Assembly (NCBI GenBank): GCA_002430605.1
Contig: DJBY01000062.1
Span: 1 to 38,975, forward strand
DNA length: 38,975 bases
Origin: Opitutia bacterium UBA5964
Lineage (GTDB): Bacteria > Verrucomicrobiota > Verrucomicrobiia > Opitutales > Coraliomargaritaceae
Reading direction: 5' to 3'
Shown: in pieces, positions 29,671-38,014 of the stretch
Position numbering within the stretch: the first letter of the stretch is position 1
Layout: each line of letters starts with the position of its first letter
The notes under the pieces: model-generated
What the model was told of the DNA's origin: nothing
Seen by the model: the letters and a program-made list of their open reading frames with translations, nothing else
Database searches by the model: none
Position numbers and translations under genes: made by a program

Positions 29671-30960
29671 ATGACGACCTCGAAGCCCACCGCCGCACTC
29701 CCTGAGAAACACATCGCCATCATCGGTGGCGGCGCGGGCGGTTTCTTTGCTGCGATCACCGCCGCCGAAGCCAATCCAGCTGCTAGCGTCACGATCTACG
29801 AGCGCAGTCAGTACACACTCAGTAAAGTCAAAATCTCTGGCGGTGGCCGTTGTAACGTCACGCACAGTTGCTTTGATCCTGCCAAGCTCGCCACCCATTA
29901 TCCACGCGGCTCACGCGAGCTGCACGGTGCCTTCCATCGTTGGCAGCCGCAAGACACGATCCACTGGTTCGCGGAGCGCGGCGTGACGCTCAAGACGGAA
30001 TCCGACGGCCGGATGTTCCCCGATAGCGATGATTCGCAGACCATCATCGATTGTTTTCATACGGCCGCCGACAACGCCGGCGTAAAACTACTTAAAGGGG
30101 TTGGCCTCAAGAATCTCACCCATCACTCATCACATTTTACTCTTCACCTTTCAAGCGGAGCCGAAATACAAGCCGACGCGGTTTGTATCGCTACTGGCTC
30201 GCTCAAGGCCTCGCCACTCACCCGCGCACTCGAAGGACTCGGCCACACCATCGAGCCACTGGCTCCCTCGCTGTTCGCATTCAACGTAGCCGACTCTCGC
30301 ACGCACGGCCTCTCAGGCCTCTCCGTGCAAGCGGCCAGCGTTTCCCTCGTGGCGTCGGCGCTTGCGAACGCCTCCTCGCGTCAAAGTAAGCCCGCACCAC
30401 AAACCGGCCCGATCCTCATCACCCACCGCGGCTTCAGCGGTCCAGCGATTTTGCGCCTCTCCGCATGGGAAGCCCGCAGCCTACAGGACCTAAATTACCA
30501 TTTCGACATCATGATCAACTGGCTCGGCGATCAAACAGAAAACCAAGTGCGCGAACAATTCGCCAAGCTTCGCACACACAAAGGCCGCACCCTCGTAAGA
30601 ACCAAAGCCTTTGAAGCCATCCCACGCCGTCTGTGGGAACGTATCGTCGATGCCGCAGGTATCAGCGAAGACACCCCATGGTCTCAACTCTCCAAAACGG
30701 TCGAGACCAAACTCATCCACGAACTCATCGCCGGGCGCTTCAGTGTTCAGGGCAAGACCACCAACAAGGACGAATTCGTCACCTGTGGTGGCGTGCGCCT
30801 CAAGGAAATTGATTTCAAAACCATGCAGAGTCGCAAGGTCTCAGGCCTCTATTTCGCTGGCGAATGCCTCGATATCGACGGCATCACCGGCGGCTTTAAC
30901 TTCCAGGCGGCTTGGACGGGCGGTCGAATTGCCGGCATCGCAATGGCGGCCGACCGTTAA
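29671..30960 (+). CDS. FAD-dependent oxidoreductase, HI0933/YhiN (BaiN-like) family
   Basis: The 429-residue flavoprotein has the dinucleotide motif IIGGGAGG (17-24), the SGGGRCNVTHS motif that defines the HI0933/YhiN family, an AVCIATGS second FAD contact and a C-terminal GECLDIDGITGGFNFQ segment. One family member, BaiN of Clostridium scindens, reduces bile-acid intermediates, but that activity should not be assumed; most are uncharacterised. The ATG at 29671 (MTTSKPTAA) is chosen, since 60 upstream codons read through repeat-like DNA. At about 30119-30160 the gene has CATCACTCATCACATTTTAC-like low-complexity DNA resembling leaders elsewhere in the window, encoding THHSSHFTLHLSS. It is a distant paralogue of the protein at 9790-11001. 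Confidence 0.9.
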   Translation: MTTSKPTAALPEKHIAIIGGGAGGFFAAITAAEANPAASVTIYERSQYTLSKVKISGGGRCNVTHSCFDPAKLATHYPRGSRELHGAFHRWQPQDTIHWFAERGVTLKTESDGRMFPDSDDSQTIIDCFHTAADNAGVKLLKGVGLKNLTHHSSHFTLHLSSGAEIQADAVCIATGSLKASPLTRALEGLGHTIEPLAPSLFAFNVADSRTHGLSGLSVQAASVSLVASALANASSRQSKPAPQTGPILITHRGFSGPAILRLSAWEARSLQDLNYHFDIMINWLGDQTENQVREQFAKLRTHKGRTLVRTKAFEAIPRRLWERIVDAAGISEDTPWSQLSKTVETKLIHELIAGRFSVQGKTTNKDEFVTCGGVRLKEIDFKTMQSRKVSGLYFAGECLDIDGITGGFNFQAAWTGGRIAGIAMAADR

Positions 30961-31029
30961 CGCGAGCCAGCCATTGGCGCATTGAAACACCTCTCAACCC
31001 CGACTCCGCCAAGTAAGCACAGCCCACGG

Positions 31030-31428
31030 TCATCCACCCGCACGCACTGGTTTGTAGCCGAGCTTTTCGAGTTCGCCAATTACTAGGTCGCAGACATCGC
31101 CCTGTAATTCGATGGCGCGACCTTTCAGTGCGCCTCCGCAGGCACAGGTCTTTTTGAAGTTAAAGGTCATCGCTTCGAGTTCCTTTAGTGGGATGCAGTT
31201 CGGGAATTCGCGCAGCGTGGTCACGGTCTTGCCACCGCGCCCAGCCTTTTCGCGGCGCACTTCGACACGGCCTTTGGACTTTGGCAGCTTCTCGGCTCGC
31301 TGTGGGCGCATCTGCTCGGACGTCGGTCCGCTCGGAAGCCCTCCAGAATTTAGTGCCTCGAATGGATTGCTGGCGAAGGCCTCGCTTGCGCCGTCGGTCG
31401 AGATTTTACCTTTCGATCGCTTACTCAT
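31030..31428 (-). CDS. SUI1/YciH-family translation factor
   Basis: Bacterial YciH proteins resemble eukaryotic initiation factor eIF1 and are thought to affect start-site fidelity or translation under stress. The 132-residue protein has a disordered N-terminal half (about 1-60) and a C-terminal SUI1 domain: GRGGKTVTTLREF, CACGGALKGR and IELQGDVCDLVIGELEKLGY are typical, the last in the order seen in eIF1. Its ATG overlaps the stop of the upstream 70-residue gene by four bases (ATGA). No Shine-Dalgarno sequence is visible. If this organism initiates mostly without Shine-Dalgarno pairing, a start-selection factor would be of interest. Confidence 0.9.
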   Translation of the reverse strand: MSKRSKGKISTDGASEAFASNPFEALNSGGLPSGPTSEQMRPQRAEKLPKSKGRVEVRREKAGRGGKTVTTLREFPNCIPLKELEAMTFNFKKTCACGGALKGRAIELQGDVCDLVIGELEKLGYKPVRAGG

Positions 31429-31637
31429 GGATGATGTGGGCTGTCGGGATGATCGAGCCAGACCAACGCTTTAGCATAGCTGCGCTGGCTCAAATAGTGC
31501 TCCAAGCGAGCAGGCAAATTAGGTATTTGCGCGCAGGCGTCGAGTCGCGCAAGCACGCTTCGCAAGGACTCGCCTTGCGGCAAATCACGCGATTGTGTAA
31601 TGCATTCCAAGTCGATTCTCAGCTGATCTTGATCCAT
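31425..31637 (-). CDS. Small hypothetical protein coupled to the SUI1 gene
   Basis: I do not recognise this 70-residue protein. It is acidic to neutral, probably helical, with LRSVLARLDACAQIPNLPAR and LEHYLSQRSYAKALVWLDHP segments, no membrane segment and no Cys pair. The ATGA overlap with the SUI1 start supports it as a real first cistron. The predicted helices in YLSQRSYAKALVWL recall a TPR-like hairpin, but one repeat is too little to assign a family. Confidence 0.6.
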   Translation of the reverse strand: MDQDQLRIDLECITQSRDLPQGESLRSVLARLDACAQIPNLPARLEHYLSQRSYAKALVWLDHPDSPHHP

Positions 31638-31849
31638 TTAAATAGTCTCATAAAAGTGCCGCATTGGGCGCAAGCCCATAACGAACCGATCTCAGCACCA
31701 TGCATATAACTTGACATCAAGACATAAAACATGGACATCAAGCCATTCTACTATTAGCTAAGCGAATAACACTAAAAATGTACTTTTAAGATTTGTATCG
31801 CTAATGCCTGAATTCTAACTTCCCTAGTTCCAACCACTTTATTGAAGCT
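31638..31849. promoter_or_regulatory. Divergent regulatory region upstream of sucA
   Basis: In these 212 bases, GACATCAAG occurs at 31713-31721 and at 31734-31742, exactly 21 bases apart (two helical turns). The first copy is part of CTTGA-CA-TCAAG (31710-31721). A hairpin TGGGC-GCAA-GCCCA lies at 31675-31688. The repeats could bind a regulator of the sucAB-lpd genes. I cannot assign -35 and -10 boxes with confidence. Confidence 0.35.
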
Positions 31850-34585
31850 ATGAAGCACTCTACAATCGCCAGCCGCTGGAACGCAGATCTGATCGACCAA
31901 AACTACGAGACCTGGCAAACTAGCCCGGAATCGCTCAGCTCCGAGTGGTGTGCCTTCTTCGAAGGTTTCGAACTTGCGCAGAGCAACCGCCCTGCTGCCG
32001 CCGCCCAGTCCGGCAATGCAACCTCGGACAGTTTTGCAAGTAAGCAGTCGCGCATCATCGGTGCCATCTACGCCTACCGCTCAATTGGCCATACCATCGC
32101 CCAGTTTAATCCGCTGACCAAGGAAGTGCCACTCAATCCACGCCTCACACTTGATCGTCTGGGCTTGGACGAGTCGGATCTTGATACCGTGTTTCATACC
32201 GGCAACTATTTGGGCGGCATCGAAATGACCGCCCGTGAATTGCTGCAGCGCCTGGAACAAACTTACTGCCACATGGTCGGCTTCGAGTATATCCACATCC
32301 AAGAAACAGCGCGTCGCCGCTGGTTGCAGACACGTATCGAAACGGAGTGCTTCGTCCCTCGTTTTACTAAGCCAGAGAAGCAGCGTATCCTCCGCACCAT
32401 CATGCAGGCGGAGGATTTTGAAAATTTCCTGCAGACGCGTTACATTGGCCAAAAGCGCTTTTCGCTTGAAGGCGGCGAAACACTCATCGCTTGCTTAGAA
32501 AGTATCCTTGAGCGCTGCGGAAAAAATAAGGTCGATGAAATCGTAATGGGGATGGCGCACCGTGGTCGCCTCAATGTCTTGGCTAATTTCCTCGGCAAAT
32601 CCTTCGAATACATCTTTCGTGAATTCTCGGAAAACTACATTCCGGAAACAATGCATGGCGATGGCGACGTGAAGTATCACCTAGGCTTTGAAACCAGCCG
32701 CAAGACCAGCGAAGGGCATGCTGTCGAAATTCGCCTAGCGGCCAACCCGAGTCACCTCGAAGCGGTCAATCCGGTGGTCGAAGGTAAGGCACGCGCACGT
32801 CAGCGCATCATCGGCGACCTAGAGCGCAAGCGTGTACTGCCCTTATTGATCCACGGCGATGCGGCCATCGCGGGCCAAGGCATTGTCGCCGAAGTCTTCG
32901 ACTTCTCTCAGCTCCCAGGCTACCGTACTGGCGGTACGATTCATATTGTGATAAATAATCAGATAGGATTTACCACTGGACCCGATGAAGCACGCTCCAG
33001 TCGCTACTGTACGGATGTTGCCAAGATCGTGGATGCACCCATTTTTCACGTCAACGGCAACGATCCGCTCGCGACTATCGCAGCGATCGAAGTGGCCTTT
33101 GACTACCGCCAAACCTTTGGCTGTGATGTGGTGATCGACATGTATTGTTGGCGTAAGCACGGCCACAATGAATCCGACGAACCTGCTTTCACCCAACCGA
33201 CACTCTACAAGAAAATCTCCAGCATGCAGCCGATTGGCCGTGCGTTTGGTGAGCGTTTGATCGCTTCCGGAGAATTTACCACCGAAGAGATTAGCACGAT
33301 TGAGGCAGACTACCATCAGCGTCTCGAAGCGGCTTTTAAAATCGCCAAAAAAGAGGAAAGTCTCAAGGGCGACTTGCTCTCCGAGTCGACCGCCAAAAAG
33401 CAACCGTCTTACAATTTCAAGGGCTACAACACACGTGTACCCCGGGCGCAGATCGAGCTCATCGCCGAGCGCCTAGTACAGTTACCAGATGGCTTCAACG
33501 CTAACCAGAAAATCATTCGTCAGCTTAACACCAAGTTGAAGGCTCTTAATACTGACAGCGGGATTGACTGGGGCATGGGCGAAGCACTTGCGTTCGGCAG
33601 CTTGCTGATGGACGGCACCCCGATCCGGCTCAGTGGCCAAGACAGTGAGCGCGGCACGTTCAGCCACCGACACTCCGTGCTGTACGATAATGAAACGCGC
33701 GAGCGCTACGTGCCCTTACTCAACCTGCAAAAGGAACAAGCACAGTTTTGCGTGCACAACTCGCCGCTCTCTGAAGCCGCTGTGCTCGGCTTCGACTACG
33801 GATACTCACTCGACTATCCGCAAATGCTCTCTATCTGGGAGGCACAGTTTGGCGACTTCGTTAACGGTGCTCAGGTAATCATCGATCAGTTCCTGACTTG
33901 CAGTGAGTCAAAATGGGGACGCTTGAGCGGGCTCGTCATGCTACTTCCGCATGGCTACGAGGGCCAGGGGCCTGAGCACTCTTCTGCCCGCCTAGAGCGC
34001 TTCCTGCAAGCCTGTGCCGAGAACAATATTCAAGTCTGCAACCTTACCACACCCGCACAATATTTCCACGTCTTGCGTCGCCAAATGAAGCGCGAGTTTA
34101 AGAAGCCACTCATTATTATGGCTCCTAAGAGTTTACTGCGCCACAAGGACTGCGTGTCGAAGATCGAGAACTTTACCGACAATGAATTCTGGTCCATTCT
34201 CGATGACGAGCTCGTCGCCAAAAAGACTGCTAAACGCGTGATCTTCTGCTCGGGCAAGGTTTACTATGACCTTTCTGCATATCGCGAAGATAACAAGATC
34301 AAGGACACAGCAATCGTTCGCCTAGAGCAATTCTACCCGCTCAACACTGATCTACTCAAGCGCATCAATGCCAACTATCCGAAGGCCAAAGATGTCGTCT
34401 GGTGCCAGGAAGAGCCGAAGAATATGGGTGGCTGGACGTTTATCGCACCACGATTGATGGAAACCATCGAGCGCATGCCACGTTTCGCTGGTCGCGCCGA
34501 AGCAGCTAGCCCAGCAGTCGGTTCACTCGCACTTCACAAGCGCGAACAAGCTAAACTCGTCAAAGAAGCATTCGGCACCTCTTAA
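31850..34585 (+). CDS. sucA: 2-oxoglutarate dehydrogenase E1 component
   Basis: This thiamine-diphosphate enzyme decarboxylates 2-oxoglutarate and passes the succinyl group to the lipoyl arm of SucB in the TCA cycle. The 911-residue length is normal. The N-terminus (NYETWQTSPESLSSEWCAFF) is the segment that contacts E2. The EIVMGMAHRGRLNVL motif and HGDAAIAGQGIVAE (starting about 335) with INNQIGFTT form the cofactor site; the C-terminal half has GTFSHRH and LPHGYEGQGPEHSSARLERF (20 residues). It is directly followed by sucB (18 bases) and lpd, giving a complete complex. The ATG at 31850 fits the family start. The leader has no Shine-Dalgarno sequence. Confidence 0.97.
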   Translation: MKHSTIASRWNADLIDQNYETWQTSPESLSSEWCAFFEGFELAQSNRPAAAAQSGNATSDSFASKQSRIIGAIYAYRSIGHTIAQFNPLTKEVPLNPRLTLDRLGLDESDLDTVFHTGNYLGGIEMTARELLQRLEQTYCHMVGFEYIHIQETARRRWLQTRIETECFVPRFTKPEKQRILRTIMQAEDFENFLQTRYIGQKRFSLEGGETLIACLESILERCGKNKVDEIVMGMAHRGRLNVLANFLGKSFEYIFREFSENYIPETMHGDGDVKYHLGFETSRKTSEGHAVEIRLAANPSHLEAVNPVVEGKARARQRIIGDLERKRVLPLLIHGDAAIAGQGIVAEVFDFSQLPGYRTGGTIHIVINNQIGFTTGPDEARSSRYCTDVAKIVDAPIFHVNGNDPLATIAAIEVAFDYRQTFGCDVVIDMYCWRKHGHNESDEPAFTQPTLYKKISSMQPIGRAFGERLIASGEFTTEEISTIEADYHQRLEAAFKIAKKEESLKGDLLSESTAKKQPSYNFKGYNTRVPRAQIELIAERLVQLPDGFNANQKIIRQLNTKLKALNTDSGIDWGMGEALAFGSLLMDGTPIRLSGQDSERGTFSHRHSVLYDNETRERYVPLLNLQKEQAQFCVHNSPLSEAAVLGFDYGYSLDYPQMLSIWEAQFGDFVNGAQVIIDQFLTCSESKWGRLSGLVMLLPHGYEGQGPEHSSARLERFLQACAENNIQVCNLTTPAQYFHVLRRQMKREFKKPLIIMAPKSLLRHKDCVSKIENFTDNEFWSILDDELVAKKTAKRVIFCSGKVYYDLSAYREDNKIKDTAIVRLEQFYPLNTDLLKRINANYPKAKDVVWCQEEPKNMGGWTFIAPRLMETIERMPRFAGRAEAASPAVGSLALHKREQAKLVKEAFGTS

Positions 34586-34603
34586 TTCCTATTTTTTTAT
34601 ATT

Positions 34604-35848
34604 ATGGCTACTGAAGTTAAAATTCCCTCGATGGGCGAATCCATCAGCAGCGGCATCCTTGCCGCTTGGCACGTAAAAAACGGCGATTATGTCGAAAAAG
34701 ATCAAGCGATCTACGAACTCGAAACCGACAAGATCACCTCTGAGGCGAATGCTGAAGTTGCTGGTATTATTACGCTGAATGTCGCTGTCGATGACGAGGT
34801 CGATATCGGCCAAGTCGTCGCCACGATTGATGAAAGCGCCGCCGCACCGACTGCTACCACTGCCCCCGCAGTCGCAGTCGCTCCGGTCACCGCCAAGGCT
34901 CAGGCAATCGTCGCTCCGGTCGAAATTGCCGCAGCTGAGGTAAACGGTACGCATCACCCACTCTCCCCCGCCGCCCGCAAGGCTGCCGAAGAAACCGGCG
35001 TCGACACTTCTAGTATAATTGGCTCTGGTAAAGACGGCCGCGTGACTAAGTCTGACATTCTTTCAGTCGCAGCCGCACCCGCACTTGCCGCCGCTGCGCC
35101 CGCTCCAGCAATAGCTGCAGTCGCCACAGCAGTCGCCGTTGATCGAGCCACTCGCGAGACGCGCAAGAAAATGAGCCCGTTGCGTCGCAAGATCGCAGAA
35201 CGCCTGGTGGCGGCCACTCAAGAGTGTGCATTGCTCACGACTTTCAATGAAGTCGATATGAGCAGCGTTATGAAGTTGCGCAAGCAGCATCAGGAAAAAT
35301 TCGTCGAGCGCCATGGCATAAAGCTCGGCTTCATGTCCTTCTTCACCAAGGCCGTGACTCACGCACTGCAAGCCGTACCTGCTGTCAACGCTCGTATTGA
35401 AGGCAACGAAGTCGTCACTCAGCATTTCTACGACATTGGCGTCGCCGTCGGCACCGACAAGGGATTGATGGTTCCAACGATTCGAGATTGTGATCAAAAG
35501 GGCTTTGCCGAAATAGAACAAGACATCCTCGGTTATGCCAAAGCAGCCCGCGAGGGTAAGATCCAGATGAACGACCTCGAAGGTGGCGTATTCACCATCT
35601 CCAATGGTGGCATCTACGGCTCGATGCTGAGCACGCCGATCATTAACTATCCACAGCCTGCAATCCTCGGGCTGCACAACATTACCGAGCGTGCTGTCGT
35701 CGTGAATGGCGAAATCGTCATTCGCCCAATGATGTATCTCGCACTCAGCTACGATCATCGTCTTATCGACGGTAAGGAAGCTGTCACCTTCCTCACCAAA
35801 ATCAAGGACGCGATCGAGGATCCGAGCCGCCTGCTGTTTGGCATCTAA
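34604..35848 (+). CDS. sucB: Dihydrolipoyl succinyltransferase (E2 of 2-oxoglutarate dehydrogenase)
   Basis: E2 forms the core of the complex and transfers succinyl from lipoyl-lysine to CoA. The 414-residue protein has one lipoyl domain (1-77) with Lys43 in ETDKITSE, an Ala/Pro-rich linker, an E1/E3-binding domain (about 118-153, SPAARKAAEETG), a second Ala/Pro linker and the catalytic domain with His385 and Asp389 in SYDHRLIDGKEA. Lysine-flanked TDKIT rather than TDKAT/V is typical of E2o. It begins 18 bases after sucA with only a T-rich leader and no Shine-Dalgarno sequence, and is separated from lpd by 156 bases containing a repeat. The neighbour sucA fixes the substrate as 2-oxoglutarate. 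Confidence 0.97.
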   Translation: MATEVKIPSMGESISSGILAAWHVKNGDYVEKDQAIYELETDKITSEANAEVAGIITLNVAVDDEVDIGQVVATIDESAAAPTATTAPAVAVAPVTAKAQAIVAPVEIAAAEVNGTHHPLSPAARKAAEETGVDTSSIIGSGKDGRVTKSDILSVAAAPALAAAAPAPAIAAVATAVAVDRATRETRKKMSPLRRKIAERLVAATQECALLTTFNEVDMSSVMKLRKQHQEKFVERHGIKLGFMSFFTKAVTHALQAVPAVNARIEGNEVVTQHFYDIGVAVGTDKGLMVPTIRDCDQKGFAEIEQDILGYAKAAREGKIQMNDLEGGVFTISNGGIYGSMLSTPIINYPQPAILGLHNITERAVVVNGEIVIRPMMYLALSYDHRLIDGKEAVTFLTKIKDAIEDPSRLLFGI

Positions 35849-36004
35849 CCGCACAAGGCGGCGTGATTCAGTCGGAAGGTGCGAAAATATTAAAGTAACT
35901 GTTATTTAACTTTATCACGTTCCCACTCGGCGCAGCCGAACTTCTCACGTTAAGACCTTAAAACCTTCCCACTCAGCGCAGCCGAACTCCCCACTATATT
36001 TATC
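35849..36004 (+). repeat. Direct repeat pair in the sucB-lpd spacer
   Basis: Two 23-base copies (35920-35942 and 35966-35988) differ at one base and are 46 bases apart; each contains CGCAGCCGAACT. The first also holds the hairpin TCGGC-GCA-GCCGA. Upstream, TAAAGT (35891-35896) and ACTTTA (35909-35914) form another inverted pair. There is no T run after them, so termination is unlikely. Repetition just before the lpd start suggests an intergenic repeat unit duplicated in tandem, or a regulatory site. Confidence 0.65.
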
Positions 36005-37408
36005 ATGTCTGAAAACACCTTCGATCTCGTCATTATCGGCTCTGGCCCTGGCGGCTACGTAGCAGCCATTCGCGGCGCACAACTAGGCCTCAAGACCGCA
36101 CTCATCGAGAAAAGCAAGACGCTCGGCGGCACTTGCCTCAACGTCGGCTGTATCCCAAGCAAGGCTCTCCTACACTCGAGCGAGATGTTTCACTTCGTTG
36201 GCCATGGCGCAGCGGCACACGGCATCGATTTGACCAACCTCTCGATCAGTATCGAGCAGTTGATGGCGAAGAAAGACAAAACCGTCGCCCAACTTTGCGG
36301 CGGCATTCAGCACTTGATGAAGACCAATCAGATTAAAGTCTTTAATGGCCTCGGCATTCTGGAAGGCGACAGCAAGGTGCGCGTGCGTGCCGAAGGCGAA
36401 GACACGGTTCTTAACGGTAAGCACATCATCATCGCTACAGGCTCTGCTTCGATCGAGCTGCCATTCCTTAAATATGACGGCGAGACCGTCGTCAGTAGCA
36501 CCGAAGCCATTGCCTTCAAAAAAGTGCCTAAGCAACTCGTAGTGGTTGGCGCGGGAGCGATTGGCCTCGAACTCGGTTCAGTCTGGGCGCGCCTCGGCGC
36601 AGAGGTCAACGTGATTGAATTTCTCCCAGTCATTGCACCTACTTTCGATACGGACGTTTCTAAAATGGCTGAACGTCTATTCAAAAAGCAAGGCCTCAAC
36701 TTCCACCTTAAGACCAAGGTCACCGGTATCAAGAAGTCCAAGGGCAAGCAATTCCTTACCGCCGAAAAAGACGGCAAAGTCATCGAGTTCGAAGTGGATA
36801 AGGTGCTCGTCGCTGTAGGCCGCAAGCCCTACACCGAGGGCCTCGGCCTCGAGACCGTCGGCATCACAACCGACGACAAAGGCCGTATCCCAGTGGACGC
36901 GCACTACCAGACCTCCGCAACTGGCGTCTATGCCATTGGCGACGTCATTCCAGGACCGATGCTCGCGCACAAGGCCGAGGAAGAAGCAGTCGCCTGTGTT
37001 GAGTGCATCGCCGGGCAAGCGGGCCACGTTAACTACGACGTGATCCCTAATGTCATCTACACTGATCCCGAAATCGCCAGCGTCGGCCTTGGAGATGCCG
37101 ATGCGAAGGCACAGGGCTACGAAACCAAAGTTGGGAAATTCAACTTTGCAGGTAATGGTCGCGCCATCGCGACTGATGCAACTGATGGCTTTGCCAAAGT
37201 CATCGCCGACAAAAAGACCGACCGTATTCTCGGCGTTCAATTAATCTGCAAAGGCGCTTCCGAGCTCATCGCTTCCGCAGTGGCTCACATGGAATATGGC
37301 GGCAGCGCCGAAGACTTGGCCCGCACCGTCCACGCCCACCCAACTGTAAGCGAAGCGATCAAAGAGGCCGCACTTGCTGTCGATGGCAACGCCATTCACA
37401 GCGCGTAA
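36005..37408 (+). CDS. lpd: Dihydrolipoyl dehydrogenase (E3)
   Basis: E3 reoxidises dihydrolipoyl groups with FAD and NAD+, serving the 2-oxoglutarate complex and probably other lipoyl enzymes. The 467-residue protein has the FAD motif IGSGPGGYVAA (11-21), the redox disulfide Cys44/Cys49 in GGTCLNVGCIPSK, the NAD motif VGAGAIGLELG at about 181 and the catalytic dyad His445/Glu450 in HAHPTVSEA. Length and motifs are typical. It lies after sucB behind a 156-base spacer with direct repeats, so it may have its own promoter as well as read-through. The ATG at 36005 has no Shine-Dalgarno sequence. A strong terminator follows. Confidence 0.97.
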   Translation: MSENTFDLVIIGSGPGGYVAAIRGAQLGLKTALIEKSKTLGGTCLNVGCIPSKALLHSSEMFHFVGHGAAAHGIDLTNLSISIEQLMAKKDKTVAQLCGGIQHLMKTNQIKVFNGLGILEGDSKVRVRAEGEDTVLNGKHIIIATGSASIELPFLKYDGETVVSSTEAIAFKKVPKQLVVVGAGAIGLELGSVWARLGAEVNVIEFLPVIAPTFDTDVSKMAERLFKKQGLNFHLKTKVTGIKKSKGKQFLTAEKDGKVIEFEVDKVLVAVGRKPYTEGLGLETVGITTDDKGRIPVDAHYQTSATGVYAIGDVIPGPMLAHKAEEEAVACVECIAGQAGHVNYDVIPNVIYTDPEIASVGLGDADAKAQGYETKVGKFNFAGNGRAIATDATDGFAKVIADKKTDRILGVQLICKGASELIASAVAHMEYGGSAEDLARTVHAHPTVSEAIKEAALAVDGNAIHSA

Positions 37409-37438
37409 CAGCTGAGCGCGTAGACGACAGATAAAGAG

Positions 37439-37464
37439 AGGCGGCCTTTAGGGGCCGCCTTTTT
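37439..37464 (+). terminator. Intrinsic terminator after lpd
   Basis: AGGCGGCC (37439-37446) pairs perfectly with GGCCGCCT (37453-37460) around TTTAGG, followed by T to 37464. It ends the sucA-sucB-lpd cluster, 30 bases after the lpd stop. Confidence 0.92.
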
Positions 37465-37523
37465 AGTATACTTGGCAGTGCGCACTAGCTCAGCAGGCAC
37501 TTCTAATCCATCGTGCACAAGTT

Positions 37524-38006
37524 CTAGGTCTTAAGTTCATCATTCAGTTGCTCAAGCTCGGCTTCCCATTCCTGTAATTGTTGTCCTTTTTCAAATATCG
37601 TACGCTCACTTTTTTCAATAAACGCTTCGCGTTCACGCAAACCCGATTCAGCGGCCTTGAGACACGCATCACGCTCATCAAACTGCTGTTTAATCTGCTC
37701 ACGTATCGCAGCATTCAATGCCTGTAAATCCTGTGTACTGTCATGTGCTTGAGCAGAATCGAGCACACGTGCCCTGGCATCCAGCAATGCCTCCGTTTCG
37801 CGCAAGGTCAGCTCTCGATCGATCAACACAGACTCTCGTTCGATATACGCTTGATCCAATGCTCCCAGGGCAGCTGCTCTTTCGAGTAGTATTTCCTCGC
37901 GTTGACTTAACTCCTCTTCGATCGAAAACAAAGCGTTCTCGCGCTGAGTCAATAATGCTTCTCGGTCCCAAAAATCATCACTCCCGGACTTTAGCACTTG
38001 CGACAT
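37524..38006 (-). CDS. Hypothetical heptad-repeat coiled-coil protein
   Basis: I do not recognise this 160-residue protein. Residues 15-84 read as ten consecutive heptads, mostly R-E-x-x-L-x-x, with Leu at the fifth position in nine and Tyr in one. Residues 111-159 form seven more, with Leu or Ile at the sixth position in all seven. The linker 85-110 contains no long break. Arg and Glu dominate the other positions, so a long, highly charged coiled coil is expected; homo-oligomer or rod. No membrane segment or signal is present. It starts 8 bases after the stop of the 317-residue gene upstream, so the two are very likely cotranscribed. The ATG at 38004-38006 lacks a Shine-Dalgarno sequence. 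Confidence 0.75.
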   Translation of the reverse strand: MSQVLKSGSDDFWDREALLTQRENALFSIEEELSQREEILLERAAALGALDQAYIERESVLIDRELTLRETEALLDARARVLDSAQAHDSTQDLQALNAAIREQIKQQFDERDACLKAAESGLREREAFIEKSERTIFEKGQQLQEWEAELEQLNDELKT

Positions 38007-38014
38007 AAGCTAGA

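Noticed and set aside
29671..30960. Bile-acid reductase (baiN) assignment
   Set aside because: Only family membership is visible; one characterised member does not define the substrate here.
32843..33403. 186-residue minus-strand frame inside sucA
   Set aside because: It lies fully within a strongly conserved gene and has no family features.
35063..35854. 263-residue minus-strand frame opposite sucB
   Set aside because: Shadow of the catalytic domain; long only because of GC-rich codon structure.
35920..35988. CRISPR or attachment site
   Set aside because: Only two repeat copies and no integrase or cas gene nearby.
36677..37240. 187-residue minus-strand frame opposite lpd
   Set aside because: Antisense shadow with no recognisable motif.
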